From Candidatus Latescibacterota bacterium (lineage in GTDB: Bacteria; Latescibacterota; UBA2968; UBA8231), in assembly GCA_021295675.1 (NCBI GenBank), contig JAGWBY010000084.1, positions 1 to 6,783 on the forward strand: a stretch of 6,783 nucleotides of DNA, in the 5' to 3' direction. A program made the position numbers and the translations under genes. Under the pieces are notes generated by a model. It had not been told where the DNA came from, did no database searches, and saw nothing but the letters and a program-made list of their open reading frames with translations. Below are positions 1 through 4,505 of this stretch, in pieces. Each line of letters begins with the position of its first letter. Position 1 is the stretch's first letter.

Positions 1-1
1 G

Positions 2-610
2 GATGGGCAGGCGGGGGTGCCGCTGGGCGGGGCGAGTGTGGCGGCGGTGTCGATGGTAGAGGGATCGCGGGAGGCGTATGGGTTGGTGGTTTCGGGGGAA
101 GGGCTGGTTACGTATGTGGACTCGGACTTTGTCGTCGAAGCGGGTCAGGGGCCGGTGGATATTGTGGTGTCGGCGGAACCGAATGTGCGAGGGAAGGTGG
201 TGGCGACGCTGGAGGGGGTGCTGGGCGATGTGGACAATAATGGCCGAGTGGACATGGACGATGGGTTGCTGGTGGCTATGTACAGCGTTGATCCGGCGCT
301 ATCGCTTCCCCACCACGGCTTGATGACGCTGGGCGATGTCAACTGCGATGGGCGGGTTGAGCTTGATGACGCTGGGCTGCTGGCCGCCTATGTGGCTAAT
401 CCGTCCGATTCTGCGGTTTCGTCGCTGCGGATGGGTCAATCGGGTGGATATTCGCTGGACCCGGTTACGGAGATAGTGTGGGGTTCGATCCTCGTCACGG
501 AGCAATCAGACCCCACGGTGGCGCAGATTCTCGACGGGGTGCCGGTGCTGCTATCGGGCGTCCTAGTCTGTTGGTATCGACGGCGAGGATCGGCTCTATC
601 TGGGCATTGA
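2..610 (+). CDS. Secreted multidomain protein, dockerin-bearing part (5' end outside window; frameshifted at its 3' end)
   Basis: The frame is open from the first bases of the window. It begins with a DGQAG segment just before the GTG at 17, so the start codon is missing and GTG 17 is not a credible start. Counted from 17, residues 19-58 form a beta-rich segment (AYGLVVSGEGLVTYV). Residues 71-131 hold two dockerin-type EF-hand-like motifs, DVDNNGRVDMDD and DVNCDGRVELDD. Residues 145-184 begin a further conserved-looking segment of unknown function. The last 13 residues (CWYRRRGSALSGH) do not fit a folded extracellular protein. The next frame instead continues the sense of the protein directly, so I read this and the 690-3665 reading frame as one gene broken by a one-base shift near 569-572. 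Role: extracellular or cell-surface protein stabilised by calcium (family knowledge); the fusion is inference. GC-rich codon use resembles the start at 6549. Confidence 0.8.
   Translation, partial: DGQAGVPLGGASVAAVSMVEGSREAYGLVVSGEGLVTYVDSDFVVEAGQGPVDIVVSAEPNVRGKVVATLEGVLGDVDNNGRVDMDDGLLVAMYSVDPALSLPHHGLMTLGDVNCDGRVELDDAGLLAAYVANPSDSAVSSLRMGQSGGYSLDPVTEIVWGSILVTEQSDPTVAQILDGVPVLLSGVLVCWYRRRGSALSGH
227..409 (+). other. Tandem dockerin type I-like calcium-binding motifs
   Basis: Two copies of the calcium-loop pattern DxDxNGxxDxxD lie about 36 residues apart. The first is GDVDNNGRVDMDDGLLVAMY and the second is GDVNCDGRVELDDAGLLAAY. Each loop is followed by a short hydrophobic helix, as in dockerin repeats. 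In the second loop a Cys follows the Asn (DVNCDG). In cellulosome bacteria such modules bind cohesins. In proteins of this style from uncultured marine phyla they are usually one part of a secreted protein, and no cohesin partner is visible here. Confidence 0.85.
564..575 (+). other. Frameshift site joining two halves of one gene
   Basis: Frame 2 reads SGVLV up to 568, then runs off into CWYRRRGSALSGH and a stop at 608-610. Frame 3 has a TAG at 564-566, is open from 567, and from 573 reads GIDGEDRLYLGIDRAWW, which continues into the downstream protease protein. The four bases TGTT at 569-572 separate the two good readings. Removing one of them gives an uninterrupted SGVLV-V-GIDGEDRLYLG. This is either a sequencing or assembly error or a real inactivating insertion. 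A programmed +1 shift is possible, but I see no recognised slippery signal. Confidence 0.75.
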
Positions 611-689
611 CCGCGCTTGGTGGACCGCACAGGGCGGCAAACAGCTCTACGAAGCCTTAAAGCAGCGCTTTCCGGCCACGCCCATTCAC

Positions 690-3665
690 GTGGAGCCGTC
701 GGTCGGGGTGATCCCATTAGCCGGGAAGGTGGCAACGCGGCCGACCACGACCGCACTCAGGAAGGTTGCCCCGGTGACGCGCTTTGGGCCGCCGATGTCC
801 TTTGCGGACTCGCCCAACGCGGCGTTGCCAGATAACAGCAAGGCACCGAAGGTGGTAGGTAGCATTACTGTCCCCGATGACGTGATGGTCGGCTCTGTTG
901 CCGTGGCGGTGGATATCACCCACCCATCCCGAGGGGACCTGAAAATTGAACTCGTCGCGCCGAGTGGGGTCGTGGTTCCCCTCTACAATGGGACGCGCCG
1001 TGGTGTGGACCTTGCAGACAATATCACCGGCACGATCGCGACGACGGATGCTCTGCAAGGACAGCGTGCACAGGGTACCTGGCAATTGCGCGTCGGCGAC
1101 TATGAACAGGGGGATGCAGGGACGCTGGACTCTTGGGATCTCACTGTTACCCCGGCGCAGGAGACCCCGACGACCGAAGAGCCGGTCAATCTGTTCCTAG
1201 AGACGTTCCAAGACGGCCTTGATGCTTGGCGGACCACCGAGTGGGAAGCGGCATCGCTTGATACCGACAGCGGTGTTCCCGGTGAAGGGCCGGGCAACAT
1301 TGTTGCCAAAGCAGAAGGCTGTTCGGTTTGTTTCCTGACGCTTGACACACCGGTTGACCTGTCAGCCCACGACTCCGTCACCCTGTCGTTCTACCGCTGG
1401 CTGGATCCGGGGATGGGCAACAGTGAGTTCCTCGGTGTTGATATCGGAAACGATGGTTCCTACCAACGTTTGAAGAACTGGAGCGGACAAGATGCAGATG
1501 GTGAGTGGCACCTTGAGACCTTTACCCTGAAAGGTAATCAGATCAGTGATACCGTCACCCTCCGTTTCTTCGGTATTACTACCAATGACTTCACCACGGT
1601 TGCTATTGATAACGTCCTGTTTGCAGCGGCTCCAGGATCTGTTGTTATCGACCCCGTACCAACCGAGACGCCTGATCTTGCGGTAACTCGTACAACAGTA
1701 TCGAAGACAGCAGTGGAGCCAGGAGAACGACTTTCAATACAGACAACCATTGAGAACACTGATGCACCAGCCGGCACACGATCTGTCCGTGTCTACCGAC
1801 ACACCAGTACCACAACACCACCACAGCGAGGAGGTACGATTGCTTCCATTATCGGCATCACCTCTCAACCGAACACAACCCGATCTGTCCAAACCAGTAC
1901 CAGCGCACCACGAGAACCAGGAACCTACTACTATTACTCCTGTGTCAGCACTTTTGAAGGTGAAGAAGATACAGCGAACAACTGTGCAGCAACCCCTGCA
2001 ACCCTCACCGTCCGCACCGCACCGACAACCGGATCAGATCTGACTGTTAGATATGCTGTTACTCCGAAGGAAACAGTAAAGACAGGTGCATCAATCATCT
2101 TCTACCCACGAACAACCAACAGAGGTACCGCAGAAGCACCAGCAAGTACGATCCGTGTCTACCGACACACAACACAGACAAGCACCCCAAGAACAGGCGG
2201 TGTCCAAGAAACCACAGCACAGACAAGAACCCTTGCACCAGGAAGAGGAACCATTACTGTTCTCCGCACAACTGCACCGACAGCAGGAACCTACTTTTAC
2301 TACCTTTGCGTTGACACTGTTGCTAACGAAACACAAACAGACAACAACTGTTCTGCACCTGCAACCATAACGGTACAGGGTGAAGAGGAAGAGGAGGAAA
2401 CACCACAAGAAGCACCAGACCTCTCTGTCGGCGTTGCAACAGCATCACCAACAACCGTACAATCAACTGACACCGTCACCATACAGGCAACTGTCCGCAA
2501 CACCGGTGCTACTGCACCTGCAACTACTGTCCGTATCTACCGACACAGAGCACGAACAAACACACCGAGAACAGGAGGAACACGAGAGACAAACACCGCA
2601 ACCACCACCACCCTTGCATCAAACCGATCAGTACGGATAACCAGTACCCACGAAGCACCAACTGTGACATCGACAACCACCTATTACTACTACGTCTGTG
2701 TTGATACCGTCACTAACGAAACACAAACAGACAACAACTGTTCTACCCCTGCACGAGTAACCGTCCAACCGAAACCAGAAGAGGTAGTCGTTGATCTATC
2801 TGCCTTGCCAATGGGAGGTGATGTATTGCTTGCCAGCAAGCCTGATGGGTGCCTTTTTTTAGGTGGTACCGTCACCCTCGGCGGTCTTGAGACCATGACC
2901 GGCGTGCCAGGCTTCGTCACCTCTGCCCACGTTGTCGATCCAGATAACCTTGACCGAACCAGCGATTTTGCTGCCGGCCTCAACACCCTTACTAGAGATC
3001 GGTTCGGAGATCTCTTCGGTAAAATTTTTCGCATTCCGACACTCCAGAGAGTAGAGACAGACACTGGAGGATATAACCTTCTCCTTGCTGATGCTGCCTT
3101 CGCTGCCTACCCACACCCCAAGACACCAGGCTGCTCTCTCACGTTTACTGACACATCTGACACCGAATTCTGTCTTGATGTCGGCGCAGGTGAGCACCTT
3201 GAACGAATACAACCACTCAAAGTTAGAGGAGAAGGTGACGCAACATACACTGTTGTTGGATCCAAAGAACCGACAAGAACTATGGAAATATGGTTTTCAG
3301 GTTCCAAGTCAGGCGTTGAAAAAGGTGGCACACTTGACTCGTTCGGAAGGCTGTTGACTAGTGTCGATAATTACAAAATCTTCCTTTATGGAGCTGATAA
3401 CCTTCCGTCCATCAGTGGTAACAGTGGATCCCCCATCTACACAGCACCAGACACATCGGGGAATATACATGTTCTTGGCATATTAGAGGGAAGCTATTCC
3501 ACTGGCGGCGGTACCAAATACGGTATCACCTTCTCCTCCTGGAGCGACGTCGAAGAAGCGCTAGACCTCAAGCCGATTTCCGCTCCCGATAGCCCCATTG
3601 AGGAAGACGAGGAAGACGAGGAAGACGAGGAAGAGTTGGCGGACTTGTTTTCAGCCTTTGATTGA
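690..3665 (+). CDS. Multidomain extracellular serine protease with P-domain, CARDB repeats and S1-type catalytic domain
   Basis: The frame is open from 567. GTG 690 is only its first start-like codon: no Shine-Dalgarno precedes it, and the 39 residues before it (573-689) read as real protein, so this is the downstream half of the gene beginning before base 2. Numbered from GTG 690, domains are: P/proprotein-convertase beta-sandwich about 38-155; jelly-roll-like domain 168-313; three CARDB-like repeats 328-442, 449-562 and 576-692; trypsin-fold protease about 700-962; acidic tail 970-983. The protease shows TSAHVVD (His747), LLLADAAF (candidate Asp801) and ISGNSGSP (Ser912), matching the His, Asp and GDSGG-like motifs of family S1 in the correct order. 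Predicted role is proteolysis outside the cell, with the non-catalytic domains mediating folding or binding. Substrate is unknown. Codon use in the repeats is rich in A and C and differs from the GC-rich flanks. Confidence 0.85.
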   Translation: MEPSVGVIPLAGKVATRPTTTALRKVAPVTRFGPPMSFADSPNAALPDNSKAPKVVGSITVPDDVMVGSVAVAVDITHPSRGDLKIELVAPSGVVVPLYNGTRRGVDLADNITGTIATTDALQGQRAQGTWQLRVGDYEQGDAGTLDSWDLTVTPAQETPTTEEPVNLFLETFQDGLDAWRTTEWEAASLDTDSGVPGEGPGNIVAKAEGCSVCFLTLDTPVDLSAHDSVTLSFYRWLDPGMGNSEFLGVDIGNDGSYQRLKNWSGQDADGEWHLETFTLKGNQISDTVTLRFFGITTNDFTTVAIDNVLFAAAPGSVVIDPVPTETPDLAVTRTTVSKTAVEPGERLSIQTTIENTDAPAGTRSVRVYRHTSTTTPPQRGGTIASIIGITSQPNTTRSVQTSTSAPREPGTYYYYSCVSTFEGEEDTANNCAATPATLTVRTAPTTGSDLTVRYAVTPKETVKTGASIIFYPRTTNRGTAEAPASTIRVYRHTTQTSTPRTGGVQETTAQTRTLAPGRGTITVLRTTAPTAGTYFYYLCVDTVANETQTDNNCSAPATITVQGEEEEEETPQEAPDLSVGVATASPTTVQSTDTVTIQATVRNTGATAPATTVRIYRHRARTNTPRTGGTRETNTATTTTLASNRSVRITSTHEAPTVTSTTTYYYYVCVDTVTNETQTDNNCSTPARVTVQPKPEEVVVDLSALPMGGDVLLASKPDGCLFLGGTVTLGGLETMTGVPGFVTSAHVVDPDNLDRTSDFAAGLNTLTRDRFGDLFGKIFRIPTLQRVETDTGGYNLLLADAAFAAYPHPKTPGCSLTFTDTSDTEFCLDVGAGEHLERIQPLKVRGEGDATYTVVGSKEPTRTMEIWFSGSKSGVEKGGTLDSFGRLLTSVDNYKIFLYGADNLPSISGNSGSPIYTAPDTSGNIHVLGILEGSYSTGGGTKYGITFSSWSDVEEALDLKPISAPDSPIEEDEEDEEDEEELADLFSAFD
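801..1154 (+). other. P/Homo B (proprotein convertase) domain
   Basis: The segment contains VGSITVPDDVMVGSVAVAVD, then ITHPSRGDLKIELVAPSG, then GTWQLRVGDYEQGDAGTLDS followed by WDLTV. This is the hallmark order of the P-domain beta-sandwich: 'D..HP..GDL...L..P.G', then 'G.W.L.V.D...GD.G.L..W.L'. In subtilisin-like convertases this domain sits next to an S8 protease. Here the catalytic domain present is of the trypsin fold and lies about 550 residues downstream. Confidence 0.9.
1191..1628 (+). other. Jelly-roll / MAM-like carbohydrate-binding-type domain
   Basis: The segment opens with FLETFQDGLDAWRTTEW and closes with TTVAIDNVLFAA. A typical open-sandwich pattern lies between them: TLDTPVDLSAHDSVTLSFYR, then WHLETFTLKG. 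Beginning with 'F.ddG.dgW' and ending with 'vaIDNV.f' is characteristic of beta-jelly-roll lectin-like domains in secreted proteases. A pair CSVC at residues 211-214 may form a short disulfide. The exact family is not certain from sequence alone. Confidence 0.65.
1671..2765 (+). repeat. Three tandem CARDB (Ig-like) repeats
   Basis: The approximate units are 1671-2015, 2034-2375 and 2415-2765. Each starts with 'PDL.V' or 'SDLTV', has 'VRVYRH' or 'IRVYRH' in the middle, then an aromatic run (TYYYYSC, TYFYYLC, TYYYYVC), and ends with 'D/N-NNC' followed by a beta strand. The two Cys per unit probably form one disulfide. Units 2 and 3 are closest: a 32-bp stretch is exactly repeated at 2323-2354 and 2713-2744, 390 bp (130 codons) apart. 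Units 2 and 3 are separated by an acidic linker of six Glu. Thr is strikingly frequent. Confidence 0.85.
2787..3575 (+). other. Trypsin-fold (S1-type) serine protease domain with His/Asp/Ser triad
   Basis: GFVTSAHVVD carries the catalytic His (codon 2928-2930), corresponding to the TAAHC motif. LLLADAAFAAY carries the likely Asp (codon 3090-3092). SISGNSGSPIYT carries the nucleophile Ser (codon 3423-3425) in place of the classical GDSGGP, with Asn and Ser substitutions. It is followed by VLGILEGSY, the usual strand after the active-site serine. GGTVTLGG before the His and the Cys pair (CSLTF, FCLDV) also fit. The Asp is the least certain member. The overall order and spacing (54 and 111 residues) suit the S1 fold. 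Confidence 0.8.
3600..3635 (+). repeat. 9-bp tandem repeat coding an acidic tail
   Basis: The unit GAGGAAGAC occurs three times perfectly (3600-3608, 3609-3617, 3618-3626), followed by a fourth copy with one mismatch (GAGGAAGAG, 3627-3635). It codes for repeated Glu-Glu-Asp. A tract like this can change copy number by replication slippage without breaking the frame, so the acidic tail of the protease could vary in length between strains. Confidence 0.95.
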
Positions 3666-3760
3666 GCCGAGCCGCTGCAATGCCCACAGATTCGAGGGCC
3701 GTTACCCCCAGCAGCGGCGCGTCGTCCGCAACGCCGAAGATAATCGTGCCGCCGACGGTT
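3649..3760 (-). pseudogene. 3' remnant of a second retropepsin-like gene
   Basis: Read on the minus strand from 3756, it gives VGGTIIFGVADDAPLLG, then VTALESVGIAAARLNQRLK. This matches the C-terminal third of the intact retropepsin at 4002-4385 (VGGTIIFGAEDAEPLLG, VTALESVGIEVDPLNQRLK). I count 83 identical bases in 100 in an ungapped alignment of 3660-3759 with 4061-4160 (constant offset 401), and the match weakens but continues to about 3649. The catalytic DTGAT half is absent, so it cannot be active. It joins the end of the small gene (3702-3929) in a different frame. Its other end overlaps the stop codon of the protease gene on the opposite strand. Confidence 0.85.
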
Positions 3761-3929
3761 GAGCTAAGCGGTCGCCGGTGGTTCCGTCTTCTGATCGGAT
3801 ATACTGTCGGCCGCTGGCCTGCTCTTGCGCTTTGAGATCCGCGACGATCAAATCTAAGTCGTAACCAAACCGCGCTGCATGTTCCTGTCTAATGCGCCGC
3901 ACTTCGGCGACGATGGGATCCTCTTTCAT
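3702..3929 (-). CDS. Small hypothetical protein with a rearranged C-terminus
   Basis: A 75-residue soluble, charged protein with no signal peptide or membrane segment. Its first 41 residues look like a real helical domain: MKEDPIVAEVRRIRQEHAAR, then FGYDLDLIVADLKAQEQASG. This is the style of a short protein family seen in cyanobacteria and uncultured bacteria, whose function I do not know. A strong Shine-Dalgarno (GGAGG, 3941-3937) lies 7 nt upstream of the ATG, and the ATG overlaps the stop of an upstream open stretch as ATGA. From about residue 58 (PSAARLSSALRTTRRCWG) it reads the wrong frame of the neighbouring retropepsin remnant, so its native C-terminus was replaced by a deletion or recombination. 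The helical part may still fold. It could be part of a toxin-antitoxin-like pair, but nothing in the sequence proves this. Confidence 0.6.
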   Translation of the reverse strand: MKEDPIVAEVRRIRQEHAARFGYDLDLIVADLKAQEQASGRQYIRSEDGTTGDRLAQPSAARLSSALRTTRRCWG

Positions 3930-4051
3930 GGCGCATCCTCCAAAAGTTCCTCCGGCGTACAGATGATCGCCGGCTCATATCCCTTATCTCGACAGAATGC
4001 CTCAATGCGCGCCCGTGCCCGCCCTTTTAAGCCGTACCGCCGGCAGTCTTT
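3926..4051 (-). pseudogene. Orphan open stretch in +1 frame linking retropepsin to the small gene
   Basis: After a TGA at 4054-4052 this frame is open to a TGA at 3928-3926. The last 30 or so residues read like genuine protein: ARIEAFCRDKGYEP, then AIICTPEELLEDAP. The stop overlaps the small gene's ATG as ATGA. It has no ATG, GTG or TTG of its own. A +1 shift at CTT AAA A|GG in the retropepsin (A-run 4028-4025) would fuse it to that protein after ...LPAVRLK. It is therefore either the true C-terminal extension of the retropepsin, lost by a one-base insertion in the A-run, or the tail of another gene whose start was deleted. I do not recognise its family. Confidence 0.45.
3937..3941 (-). promoter_or_regulatory. 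Ribosome binding site of the small gene
   Basis: GGAGG on the minus strand with 7 nt to the ATG at 3929. It also lies inside the codons for the end of the upstream open stretch (ELLEDA), which fits translational coupling. Confidence 0.7.
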
Positions 4052-4385
4052 TCAGTCGCTGATTGAGCGGATCCACTTCAATGCCGACCGATTCGAGGGC
4101 TGTCACGCCTAACAGCGGCTCGGCGTCCTCCGCGCCGAAGATAATCGTGCCGCCGACGATTTCGCCCATGAATTCAATATCCGCGGTCGTGATGTCGAGC
4201 TTGAGTTCGGCCCCATTGGCCAACTCATACGTCCGCTGGCTTTTCGGCTCAAGACCGATGGCTTCCAGATGCGGTCTTGGGACGAGGCAATCCGTCGCCC
4301 CAGTATCAACCAGAAACAGCCCTTCCCAAGTGCGGTGCGGCGCAGCCGGGTTGCGAATGGTTACGGTGACGTGCGTGGCTCCCAT
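4002..4385 (-). CDS. Retropepsin-like (clan AA) aspartic protease
   Basis: A 127-residue protein with the single catalytic motif FLVDTGATDCLVP (Asp at residue 27), followed by the hydrophobic EPLLGVTALESVGIEVDP segment near the C-terminus, where the retropepsin fold has its second glycine/helix motif. As in other bacterial clan AA proteases it should act as a dimer in the cytoplasm, because there is no signal peptide. The substrate is unknown. Two in-frame ATGs are present at 4391 and 4385. I chose 4385 because AAGGA (4396-4392) abuts the first ATG but sits 6 nt from the second. The last residues, KRAGTGAH, follow a 4-A run and differ in character from LPAVRLK, so the end may be altered by a frameshift. 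It lies 114-120 nt downstream of the AAA/nuclease gene, on the same strand. A partial second copy lies about 400 bp downstream. Confidence 0.85.
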   Translation of the reverse strand: MGATHVTVTIRNPAAPHRTWEGLFLVDTGATDCLVPRPHLEAIGLEPKSQRTYELANGAELKLDITTADIEFMGEIVGGTIIFGAEDAEPLLGVTALESVGIEVDPLNQRLKRLPAVRLKRAGTGAH

Positions 4386-4391
4386 GGCCAT

Positions 4392-4396
4392 TCCTT
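4392..4396 (-). promoter_or_regulatory. Ribosome binding site deciding the retropepsin start
   Basis: AAGGA on the minus strand directly touches the ATG at 4391 and lies 6 nt from the ATG at 4385. Normal spacing favours 4385. Confidence 0.6.
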
Positions 4397-4441
4397 TTTT
4401 AAGAGTCCCTTCTCCCCACTACTCGTTAGAACTTCCAAGAC

Positions 4442-4456
4442 GACGCCTAGCGCGTC
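4442..4456. repeat. Short inverted repeat between retropepsin and AAA genes
   Basis: GACGC-CTAGC-GCGTC forms a 5-bp stem with a 5-nt loop in the 114-bp gap. No T-run follows on either strand, so I do not call it a terminator. It could be an operator or chance. The rest of the gap shows no promoter I would defend. Confidence 0.3.
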
Positions 4457-4505
4457 AACTGCACTTTCTTGGCATGGGATAACGTGAGTTGGGTGTACTT
4501 GGAGT

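Noticed and set aside
690..692. GTG 690 as a genuine translation start
   Set aside because: No Shine-Dalgarno and no signal peptide, and the frame before it (573-689) reads as real protein continuing the upstream gene.
436..756. Open minus-strand frame of about 106 codons
   Set aside because: It is the reverse of the well-supported plus-strand protein across the frameshift. No recognisable domain, and Arg/Pro/Ser-rich as expected of an antisense frame in GC-rich DNA.
1671..2765. CRISPR array in the repeat region
   Set aside because: The repeats are long, in-frame protein-coding units with about 130-codon spacing, not short repeats with uniform spacers.
4442..4456. Rho-independent terminator after the AAA gene
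   Set aside because: The stem is only 5 bp and no T-run follows on either strand.
4063..4482. Plus-strand open frame of 139 codons opposite the retropepsin
   Set aside because: The minus-strand frame has the DTGAT active site and conserved family segments. The plus-strand frame has no recognisable feature.
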